This document shows, piece after piece, positions 1 through 5,861 of a stretch of 9,092 bases of DNA. Position numbers and translations under genes: made by a program. The DNA is taken from assembly GCA_030634715.1 (NCBI GenBank), contig DAOWAG010000030.1:1-9092 (forward strand), given 5' to 3'. Position 1 is the stretch's first letter; each line of letters opens with the position of its first letter. This stretch comes from Candidatus Aegiribacteria sp. Lineage in GTDB: Bacteria > Fermentibacterota > Fermentibacteria > Fermentibacterales > Fermentibacteraceae. The notes beneath the pieces are model-generated. The model saw only the letters and a list, made by a program, of their open reading frames with translations. It searched no databases and was not told the DNA's origin.

Positions 1-195
1 AGAGAACCGGAATTACCGGTAATGCCAGACGAACTGAAGCACGAATCAGACAGTGTGAGAACAACTATCCCTGGACTCTACATCGCTGGAGATGCTTCAC
101 TCGGCAGCCTTGGGCAGGTGGCGATCGCTACGGGTAATGGACTAATGGCCGCCGGTTTTGCATGTGATTTCAGAAGAATGAATGGACAGGCTTGA
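1..195 (+). CDS. Thioredoxin-reductase-like FAD/NAD(P)-dependent oxidoreductase, 3' end only
   Basis: The last 64 codons of a gene that begins before the window. The visible part contains IPGLYIAGDA (residues 24-33 of the fragment), followed by a Gly/Ala-rich helix with QVAIATGNGLMAA. In the thioredoxin-reductase-like flavoprotein family the PG-hydrophobic-GD motif contacts the FAD ribityl/phosphate, and the following Q-x3-A-x2-G helix caps the flavin. The protein therefore probably transfers electrons from NAD(P)H through FAD to a disulfide or other acceptor in the cytoplasm. The redox-active CxxC and the NADPH motif lie outside the window, so true thioredoxin reductase cannot be told from related ferredoxin- or thiol-linked flavoproteins. 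The TGA stop (193-195) is only two bases before the ATG of the radical SAM gene, so the two are almost certainly co-transcribed. Family is confident; substrate unknown. Confidence 0.8.
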   Translation, partial: REPELPVMPDELKHESDSVRTTIPGLYIAGDASLGSLGQVAIATGNGLMAAGFACDFRRMNGQA

Positions 196-197
196 TA

Positions 198-1094
198 ATG
201 AAAGTTATCGGAAAGCAGGGCGAGGCTGATCTTGCCACTGTATACATAGCTGAACTTGAGGACGGTGAACTCATTGAGTTTGTCGAATCAGTCCAGCCTC
301 CCATCCCCGCTTCAGAAAAATGGGTACTGATCGTATCAACTCTTCGGGGATGTCCGGTTAGCTGTCCCATTTGCGATGCCGGAAACCGATATGCCGGAAA
401 GCTTTCTGCCGATGAGATATTAGATCAGATCGATTACATGGTGAAAAAGCGCTATCCGGATGGAATAATTCCTGTAAACAAGTTCAAGATTCAGTTTGCG
501 AGGATGGGTGATCCCGCATTCAATCCGGCGGTTCTGGATGTCCTTGAAAGGTTACCTGTACGTTACGATGCTCCTGGACTTATTCCCTGTATTTCAACTG
601 TTGCCCCACACGAGACCGATGCATTCTTCGAGAAATTGACTGAAGTTAAGAACAGGCTGTATCCTGATGGTAGTTTCCAGATGCAGTTTTCGCTTCACAC
701 CTCCTCAGAAGATGCTCGACGGAAGCTCGTTCCGGTGAGAACATGGAGTTTCAGACAAATGAGTGACTGGGGAAGTAATTTCTACAGTTCAGGTGACAGG
801 AAAATTGCGCTGAATTTCGCTCCGGTTGAAGATTTTCCGCTTAAACCTTCAATAATAGCAGACATCTTCTCTCCAGAGCATTTTATGATAAAACTCACTC
901 CTGTGAACCCGACACGCTCCTCAAAGCATGAAGGAAGAGTTGGAACAATTGACCCTGATGATCCGTCATCAGCAGATTGTCTTGTGAGTGAATTCCAAAG
1001 CGCGGGTTTTGATACTATCCTGAGTATCGGGGAAACAAGGGAAAATCAAATTGGTTCCAACTGCGGGATGTATGTAGGACAAGTCTCCTCCTGA
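198..1094 (+). CDS. Radical SAM protein, short RlmN/Cfr-like
   Basis: 298 aa. The start is ATG 198, preceded by AGG at 188-190 with 7-nt spacing. A TTG at 192 is in frame but worse placed. Cluster motif GCPVSCPICD gives CX3CX2C (Cys52, Cys56, Cys59), which binds the [4Fe-4S] cluster that cleaves SAM. Downstream features follow RlmN in order: ARMGDPAFNP (101-110), compare MGMGEPLxN; STVAPHE (133-139); FSLHTSSEDARRKLVPV (164-180), compare SLHAPxDExRxxLVPI; LTPVNP (233-238); and ETRENQIGSNCG (279-290), placing Cys289 at the RlmN methyl-carrier cysteine in its ACGQ motif. RlmN/Cfr enzymes methylate C2 or C8 of A2503 in 23S rRNA. This protein is some 60-80 aa shorter than typical RlmN. It keeps the strand-turn with EDGELIEFV (21-29) but lacks the N-terminal accessory domain. 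It also has Ile45 where E. coli RlmN has Cys118. It may therefore act on another RNA or another substrate. Probably in an operon with the upstream flavoprotein. Superfamily certain; RlmN relationship strong; reaction unknown. Confidence 0.88.
   Translation: MKVIGKQGEADLATVYIAELEDGELIEFVESVQPPIPASEKWVLIVSTLRGCPVSCPICDAGNRYAGKLSADEILDQIDYMVKKRYPDGIIPVNKFKIQFARMGDPAFNPAVLDVLERLPVRYDAPGLIPCISTVAPHETDAFFEKLTEVKNRLYPDGSFQMQFSLHTSSEDARRKLVPVRTWSFRQMSDWGSNFYSSGDRKIALNFAPVEDFPLKPSIIADIFSPEHFMIKLTPVNPTRSSKHEGRVGTIDPDDPSSADCLVSEFQSAGFDTILSIGETRENQIGSNCGMYVGQVSS
955..972. other. Perfect 7-bp inverted repeat inside the radical SAM gene
   Basis: CTGATGA (955-961), loop TCCG, then TCATCAG (966-972) form a perfect hairpin with a 4-nt loop. 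It lies in the coding region of the radical SAM gene (around the DPDDPSS residues). It is also 42 bases beyond the stop codon of the minus-strand DUF1566 gene. No T-run follows it in the minus-strand direction, so it is not a canonical intrinsic terminator. It could still affect the 3' end of the minus-strand transcript, or be a chance result of codon choice. Confidence 0.35.
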
Positions 1095-1572
1095 CTGGTG
1101 GAGAATAGACCGCGAATACTCGAATTCCAACTGGAACTTCAAAATACTGTCTTGCCCAGAATGCGTCATAATCCGGCACAAAACTGAATAGAAACGATAA
1201 GTCGGAACTCCGGAGATCAAATGCCCAGACGAACCTTCCGCTGTTATCAAAAGGCCCCCAGGAATAGATATCCACACCGGCATCAAAAAGATCGAGAAGT
1301 TCGTACTTGGAGGGCATGCGCCAGTCTCCCTCAAGCTCATCTATCCATTCTCGTGCATCGTACAAACTGAAATCAATGTCAGGACCAACCAGCCATTGCA
1401 GTCCTGTTTCACTGTCTATGATAATTCCGTCAGGAGATACGCTGAACCTCTCTGAGATACTGCCGGCAATTGCAGGACTACTCCCGATCAGCAGGATGAC
1501 ACTGATCATGATCAAAAAGAAGGTCATACATTTTCTATCCGGGATGATGTCCGTTTGCCTGAATGTATTCAT
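1015..1572 (-). CDS. Secreted DUF1566 (Lcl_C)-domain protein
   Basis: 185 aa. A hydrophobic segment (about residues 17-33, FFLIMISVILLIG) followed by SSPAIAG looks like a signal peptide cleaved near residue 37, so the product is probably exported. Residues about 50-156 match the DUF1566/Lcl_C pattern: IIDSETGLQW (51-60), then DAREWIDEL (72-80), DWRMPSKYELLDLFD (83-97), a WGPF/FVWAFDL segment, and a closing GIRVFAVY (149-156) where family members end in an R-x-V-like strand. The domain is common in bacterial surface proteins and has no general enzymatic role. The start ATG 1570-1572 forms an ATGA overlap with the ABC gene stop, pointing to coupled translation. Its AGAGG is only 1 nt from the ATG, so Met16 (1525-1527) is an alternative start, with a weak RBS. 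The last ~26 residues lie beyond the domain and are antisense to the end of the radical SAM gene. Last gene of the minus-strand run. Confidence 0.72.
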   Translation of the reverse strand: MNTFRQTDIIPDRKCMTFFLIMISVILLIGSSPAIAGSISERFSVSPDGIIIDSETGLQWLVGPDIDFSLYDAREWIDELEGDWRMPSKYELLDLFDAGVDIYSWGPFDNSGRFVWAFDLRSSDLSFLFSFVPDYDAFWARQYFEVPVGIRVFAVYSPPVRRRLVLHTSRSWNQFDFPLFPRYSG

Positions 1573-3653
1573 TCCTCTGAACTCCCATCGTACTGCAGCA
1601 GATAGAGATTGTAGTAGATACCTCTCCGCGCGAGGAGTTCCTGGTGGTTACCTCTCTCAAGGATTCTACCGTCATCAATCACAAGAATCTGGTCAGCTTT
1701 CTGAATTGTACTCAGTCTGTGAGCGACCACGATACTTGTGCGGTTATTCATCAGAACTTCAATAGCATTCTGTATAAGCTGTTCAGTTGCCGGATCAACA
1801 TTACTGGTTGCCTCGTCAAGAACCAGTATTCGAGGATCGTGAGAGAGTGCTCTTGCAAAGCAGATGAGCTGCTTCTGACCGGTTGACAGAGTTGTTCCCC
1901 GCTCAGCCATCACAGTATTAAAGCCGTCCGGAAGCATCTCTATAAAAGGTGTTGCCTGCACCATATCCGCGGCTTTTCGAACCTCCTCATCGGAAAGATC
2001 CCTTCCGAGACGGATGTTATCTGCAATACTCCTGCTGAAAATGAATGCATCCTGGAGCACGATCGAGATATTGTCCCTCAGGGTTCGAACTGGAAGATCC
2101 CTCAAGTCTGTTCCATCCATCAGAATTCTGCCTGAATCAACATCATAGAATCTGCAGAGCAAGCTGATTATGGATGTTTTCCCCGCTCCTGTAGGCCCTA
2201 CGAGAGCAACACTTCTGCCCGGTTCCAATTCAAACGAAATCTTATGGAGGATGTTCTTATCCTTCTCATAGGAAAAGGTTACATCATCAAACTCGATTCT
2301 TCCCTCAACAGAAGCATGTTTGGATGAAGCTTTACCCGTGATTTCAGGTTCAGTGTCGAGTATGCCGAAGATTCGCTCACCGGCAGCCATAGCGCTCTGC
2401 ATGATGTTGTATTTCTGGCTGATGTCCGCAAGCGGCTGAAACATCTGCCGTACGTAGCTGATGAACGCAACCAGAGCACCAATGGTGAGGCCTCCTTTTA
2501 GAACACTCCCTCCACCGTAAATACGGACAAGGGCAACTCCTGCAGACGCGGTTATTTCAATGAGCGGTCGGAATACCCCGAATATCACAAGCTGCTTCAT
2601 ATTAGCTTTGAAATAATTGGTGTTGGTCTCGCTGTACTCCTGTCTCCGCCTCTTCTCCTGTCTGAAGATCTGCACTATTTTTATGCCATTGAGATCCTCT
2701 GCGAGGCTGGAATTCAATTTAGGCAGGTACTTTCTTACTTTCCTGTAAGCTCCTCTTGCCTTAACCCTGAAAATGACCGTAACGATGATAAAGACTGGAG
2801 CTACTGACAGGGACACGAGAGCGAGTCTCCAGTTTAACAGGAACAGGATGACAGCAGTACCAACTATGAGAATAACATCCTTGACAAGGTTGACCAGAAC
2901 AGCCGTGAACATTTCATTAAGGGCTTCAATATCGTTCGTAACTCTGGTGACAAGCCTGCCGATAGGGTTCTTCGAATAGAAATTCAGTGAAAGCGTCTGG
3001 ATGTGTCTGAAAAGTTCGGTCCGAACATCGTACATGGATCTCTGTCCAGCTATTACCAGCGTCATCACATGACCATATCCGGCAACCAGACTGACAAGTA
3101 TCAGAGCTCCAAGTAACAGTGCAAACCTTGAAACACCTGCTATATCATCCCCTCTCACATCGATTATGACAGAGGGTGGAACGCTCGACAGCTCCGTCTC
3201 TGGAACCAGCCAGTATTCTCCAATAACAGTTCCGGTCATATCGTTATATCTGTCTTCGGGAAAAAGGTAACAGGTCTCCTTATTAAGGTCCCCCTGTTGC
3301 TCCATTGTTGTCCGCTCTGAAGGATCCATCCTGTCCAGAGCTGCTTTCCGCACGAGCAGAGTGTCTGGAGAAATCGCGATAAAAGCGGTGCTATCCAAAG
3401 AGGATTCCAAAAGATCTTCACATATATTTGCAGGAGCAGTATAAACCTGATAGAGCTTGGCAAGATATTTATCAATCGCCTGCTTTGTGATATATGGGAT
3501 GAGCAGTTCTACACAGGCAGTTATGATCATGAAGAACATGGCGAGGAAAATAAGTTTGCGGTGAGGGCGAACATAGTGAAGCAGTCTGCGGATGAGCGTT
3601 CTGTCGTAGAGCTTGCCGCCGACACTATCTTCCACAAAGGGGGAATCGTGCAT
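1569..3653 (-). CDS. Heterodimeric ABC exporter subunit, BmrD/YheH-like (catalytic Glu intact)
   Basis: 694 aa half-transporter with an N-terminal membrane domain (about 30-430) and a C-terminal ATPase (about 450-690). ATPase motifs: Walker A GPTGAGKT (486-493), Q-loop Gln534, signature LSTGQ (589-593, non-consensus Thr for Gly), Walker B ILVLDE (609-614) with catalytic Glu614, D-loop SNVD (617-620), and switch His645. Six membrane spans are expected, with TM1 at about 34-55 and TM2 at about 176-200. Between them is a ~100-residue polar insert (about 68-168) containing Cys78 and Cys128. B. subtilis BmrD/YheH is also the longer partner and carries an extracellular insert at this place. With the upstream 599-aa subunit it should form an inner-membrane exporter; BmrC/BmrD-type pumps expel drugs and other amphipathic compounds. 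The substrate here is not determined. ATG (3651-3653) shares one base with the upstream TGA, and GAGG precedes it at 4-nt spacing, so translation is probably coupled. Confidence 0.93.
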   Translation of the reverse strand: MHDSPFVEDSVGGKLYDRTLIRRLLHYVRPHRKLIFLAMFFMIITACVELLIPYITKQAIDKYLAKLYQVYTAPANICEDLLESSLDSTAFIAISPDTLLVRKAALDRMDPSERTTMEQQGDLNKETCYLFPEDRYNDMTGTVIGEYWLVPETELSSVPPSVIIDVRGDDIAGVSRFALLLGALILVSLVAGYGHVMTLVIAGQRSMYDVRTELFRHIQTLSLNFYSKNPIGRLVTRVTNDIEALNEMFTAVLVNLVKDVILIVGTAVILFLLNWRLALVSLSVAPVFIIVTVIFRVKARGAYRKVRKYLPKLNSSLAEDLNGIKIVQIFRQEKRRRQEYSETNTNYFKANMKQLVIFGVFRPLIEITASAGVALVRIYGGGSVLKGGLTIGALVAFISYVRQMFQPLADISQKYNIMQSAMAAGERIFGILDTEPEITGKASSKHASVEGRIEFDDVTFSYEKDKNILHKISFELEPGRSVALVGPTGAGKTSIISLLCRFYDVDSGRILMDGTDLRDLPVRTLRDNISIVLQDAFIFSRSIADNIRLGRDLSDEEVRKAADMVQATPFIEMLPDGFNTVMAERGTTLSTGQKQLICFARALSHDPRILVLDEATSNVDPATEQLIQNAIEVLMNNRTSIVVAHRLSTIQKADQILVIDDGRILERGNHQELLARRGIYYNLYLLQYDGSSEE

Positions 3654-5452
3654 CAGTCCTCACCCCCATCGTGGCTTATGATATCTTCCTTAATCGCCTC
3701 TTCCTCGAGCTGCTGCATCCTGTAGAGTTCTGTGTAGAAACCCTCGTGCTCAAGAAGTTCCGCATGGGTTCCCTGCTCAGCGACCCTGCCATTTTCAATT
3801 ACTATAATGTGATCGGCATTCTGAATCGTACTTATCCTGTGCGCGATAAGTATGCAGGTAAGATTACTGATCTCCTGTTTAAGACGGGAGAGAATCGCCG
3901 CTTCAGTCTCTGTATCAACGCTGGAGAGCGAATCATCCATCACAAGTATTTCCGGTGAAACTGCAAGGGCGCGAGCTATGGCTATGCGCTGTTTCTGCCC
4001 TCCGGACAATGTAACCCCGCGTTCACCGACCATCGTATCATACCCATCTGAAAAACCTTCGATCTCAGACCCGATATCAACAATACGGGCAAGTTCACTG
4101 ATTCTTTCCGGAGGTATTCCATCTGCCCCGAATGAGATATTCTCAGCAATGGACATCGCAAAAAGAAAGGTTTCCTGGGGAACATATCCGAACATGCCTC
4201 GAATCTTCGAAAGCTTCATGTCCCGTACATCAACGCCACCGACGAAAGCAGTTCCCTCAGGCGGGTCGTACAATCTCATTAAAAGCTCCACCAGAGTAGT
4301 CTTGCCGGAACCGGTTCGTCCGACAACACCCAGAGTACCTCCTACTGGCAGGTTGAATGAAATATCCTTGAGCACTTCCGCGTCAGTCCCCGGATATGTG
4401 AATGAGAGGTGTTCAACAGAAATAGCTGATTCCGGGGAGATGTTGTTTCTCCCGTCAAGAATATCCGGAATAGTAGTAAATATTTTCTGCAGGCGTCCCA
4501 TGCTTGCAGCTCCTCTTTGAAGAAGGTTCACCACCCATCCAATCGCAATCATGGGCCATATGAGCATCATGAGATAGCTGGAGAACGCAACGAATTCTCC
4601 AAGGGAAATTGTTCCCGTTATGACCATTGCACCACCGGCACCAAGGAGAATCGCCATACTGGCCATGGCCAGGGCTCCTATCATCGGCTGGAACATGCCC
4701 CATATCCTGGCGAGTTTGACATTCTGCTGAACGCATTCTTCAGCTTTCTCGGCAAAGAAGCTGTTTTCGGATTCCTCATCACCATACGCTTTGATTACAC
4801 GCACCCCTGAGAGTGATTCCTGAGCTTTTTCCGTAAGCGTGGAAAATGCCTTTTGAACAGATTCAAAACGCTTATAAATGAGTGCGCCGAATTTAAGCAT
4901 CATGAGCGCGATTAACGGCAGCGGGATCATGGTCAGAAGTGTCAGTTTCCAGTTCATGACGAGCATGATGGTAACACTGGACAGAGAAAGGAAAACCGCA
5001 TCACATGTGGCAATTGTAGCAATCCCTGTTGCCATGCGGACAGCGCTGATGTCATTGGTGGCGTGCGCCATGATATCCCCGACTTTGGTCTGATCATAAT
5101 ACTGGGGTGATAGGGTCTGGAGATGGTCGTAGAGTTCCTGCCTTATATTCCTGTCTATCCTGTGACTGGCTCCGATAACGAGATATCTCCAGAAAAACCT
5201 GAAAACTCCCATGAGAACGTAGATCCCGAGGACGGCAAGTCCCAGTTGCAGGATCTGTCCGGAAGTTGCCATTCCGCTTGCCAGGGAATCGATTACTCTC
5301 TTGAAAATCTGGGGGACAACGAGTTGCAGCGCGTCAACGATAATAAGGGTGACCAGTCCCAGCCCTATGGACTTCCTGTGATTAATCACTCTCCGCACAA
5401 GAAGTTTCAGGCTGGATCTGTCCAAACCCTTCTTATCTGATTTTGAACTCAA
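3653..5452 (-). CDS. Heterodimeric ABC exporter subunit, BmrC/YheI-like (degenerate Walker B)
   Basis: 599 aa. Membrane domain at about 20-330 (predicted spans near 28-50, 70-92, 148-168, 170-192, 256-280 and 285-310), then an ATPase domain. ATPase motifs: Walker A GRTGSGKT (378-385), Q-loop Gln426, consensus signature LSGGQ (482-486), Walker B ILVMDD (502-507) with Asp507 where the catalytic Glu should be, D-loop SSVD (510-513), and switch His538. In heterodimeric exporters (BmrCD, TM287/288, LmrCD type) one subunit has a non-Glu residue here. Its Walker motifs pair with the partner's altered signature to make one degenerate ATP site. That fits exactly, since the partner has LSTGQ. Translation starts at TTG 5450-5452, supported by AAAGGA five bases upstream; an in-frame stop lies further upstream with no ATG between. 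The gene order (short subunit then long subunit) matches yheI-yheH. Substrate unknown; multidrug export is the default for the family. Confidence 0.93.
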   Translation of the reverse strand: MSSKSDKKGLDRSSLKLLVRRVINHRKSIGLGLVTLIIVDALQLVVPQIFKRVIDSLASGMATSGQILQLGLAVLGIYVLMGVFRFFWRYLVIGASHRIDRNIRQELYDHLQTLSPQYYDQTKVGDIMAHATNDISAVRMATGIATIATCDAVFLSLSSVTIMLVMNWKLTLLTMIPLPLIALMMLKFGALIYKRFESVQKAFSTLTEKAQESLSGVRVIKAYGDEESENSFFAEKAEECVQQNVKLARIWGMFQPMIGALAMASMAILLGAGGAMVITGTISLGEFVAFSSYLMMLIWPMIAIGWVVNLLQRGAASMGRLQKIFTTIPDILDGRNNISPESAISVEHLSFTYPGTDAEVLKDISFNLPVGGTLGVVGRTGSGKTTLVELLMRLYDPPEGTAFVGGVDVRDMKLSKIRGMFGYVPQETFLFAMSIAENISFGADGIPPERISELARIVDIGSEIEGFSDGYDTMVGERGVTLSGGQKQRIAIARALAVSPEILVMDDSLSSVDTETEAAILSRLKQEISNLTCILIAHRISTIQNADHIIVIENGRVAEQGTHAELLEHEGFYTELYRMQQLEEEAIKEDIISHDGGED

Positions 5453-5457
5453 GGAAT

Positions 5458-5463
5458 TCCTTT
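5458..5463 (-). promoter_or_regulatory. Ribosome binding site that fixes a TTG start
   Basis: On the minus strand AAAGGA ends five bases before TTG 5450-5452. No in-frame ATG or GTG lies between this TTG and the next in-frame stop upstream, so the Shine-Dalgarno decides the TTG as start of the 599-aa ABC subunit. Confidence 0.7.
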
Positions 5464-5478
5464 CAACGCATATAATAC

Positions 5479-5503
5479 ATCGGAGTACTCAGACATCTCC
5501 GAT
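5479..5503. promoter_or_regulatory. Inverted repeat in the 62-base gap ahead of the ABC exporter genes
   Basis: ATCGGAG (5479-5485) and CTCCGAT (5497-5503) are perfect 7-bp inverted repeats separated by 11 bases. An overlapping 8-bp palindrome GAGTACTC lies at 5483-5490. This sits in the only sizeable gap of the six-gene minus-strand run, just after the lipoprotein stop (TAA 5515-5517) and about 26 bases before the ABC start codon. No T-run follows in the minus-strand direction, so an intrinsic terminator is unlikely. An operator, an RNA processing or stability hairpin, or chance are possible. Confidence 0.4.
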
Positions 5504-5514
5504 TCCGACAGGGA

Positions 5515-5850
5515 TTACTCGTCTGACTCTCTTTCAGGCATCATCAGAACATATTCGATAATCCTGAGTTTCTGGAGTTCAGGGCGAATAGACCATCCCT
5601 CTTCTGTAGGAATGGCTGTAATTATCACCGTCATACCGTACTGCTGCGATAATTCCCTGGCAATATCTCCAACCAGGGTGAACTTTTCGCCAGTATCAAT
5701 ATCCTCCAGAAGAACTGTTTCAGAGCGCGATCCGGGAGCTATAACTTCTATTGAACCAGTATATTGGACATAACTCTCAGTGCTGTTTTCGGTACTATCA
5801 GCAGTTCCACAGGCTAATAGCAGAAACACAGCTGCCAAAAGATATTTCAT
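5515..5850 (-). CDS. Small predicted lipoprotein, unknown function
   Basis: 111 aa. MKYLLAAVFLLLAC is a lipoprotein signal with the lipobox LLAC, so Cys14 should be lipidated and the rest tethered in the envelope. A polar Ser/Thr/Glu linker (about 15-27) leads to a region of about 75 residues. Its alternating hydrophobic strands are TGSIEVIAPG, ETVLLEDIDTGEKFTLVG, a helix-like IARELSQQYG, then MTVIITAIPTEEGWS and a final IIEYVLMM. This strand-strand-helix-strand layout resembles small OB-fold-like envelope proteins, but I do not recognise a named family. ATG 5848-5850 is chosen over an in-frame GTG at 5854-5856 because AAGGAG is spaced 5 nt from the ATG. The gap to the upstream M16 gene is only 10 bases, so it belongs to the same transcript. 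It could be an accessory factor of the peptidase pair or the exporter; this rests on position only. Confidence 0.75.
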   Translation of the reverse strand: MKYLLAAVFLLLACGTADSTENSTESYVQYTGSIEVIAPGSRSETVLLEDIDTGEKFTLVGDIARELSQQYGMTVIITAIPTEEGWSIRPELQKLRIIEYVLMMPERESDE

Positions 5851-5855
5851 TTCCA

Positions 5856-5861
5856 CTCCTT
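5856..5861 (-). promoter_or_regulatory. Ribosome binding site deciding the lipoprotein start
   Basis: Minus-strand AAGGAG, five bases before ATG 5848-5850, overlapping the last base of the upstream M16 stop codon. It would be adjacent to or inside the alternative GTG 5854-5856, so it selects the ATG and ties translation of the two genes together. Confidence 0.7.

Noticed and set aside
12..23. Perfect 12-bp palindrome ATTACCGGTAAT
   Set aside because: It lies inside the flavoprotein coding sequence, encodes ordinary residues (ELPVM), and is single-copy by eye. A chance palindrome is the simpler reading.
198..1094. Radical SAM gene as a RiPP maturase working with the M16/ABC cluster, as in sactipeptide operons
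   Set aside because: Its motifs follow RlmN/Cfr, with CX3CX2C and a C-terminal NCG, and there is no SPASM or RRE-like region. It is on the opposite strand, in an operon with a flavoprotein, and no precursor peptide was found.
1083..1110. Possible terminator hairpin at the end of the radical SAM gene (TCTCC ... GGAGA)
   Set aside because: Only a 5-bp stem with an 11-base loop and no T-run. It overlaps the coding end of both convergent genes.
1307..1765. Plus-strand open frame of about 152 codons
   Set aside because: Antisense across the DUF1566 gene and the 3' end of an ABC gene, with no coding signature of its own.
3852..4520. Plus-strand open frame of about 222 codons
   Set aside because: It lies entirely antisense to the ATPase domain of the 599-aa ABC subunit, has low-complexity Ser/Pro-rich composition and no recognisable motif or ribosome binding site.
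5471..5476. Plus-strand TATAAT resembling a -10 promoter box
   Set aside because: The only TTGAAC-like -35 (5444-5449) is 21 bases away, too far. The promoter would drive antisense RNA into the lipoprotein gene with no plus-strand gene nearby.
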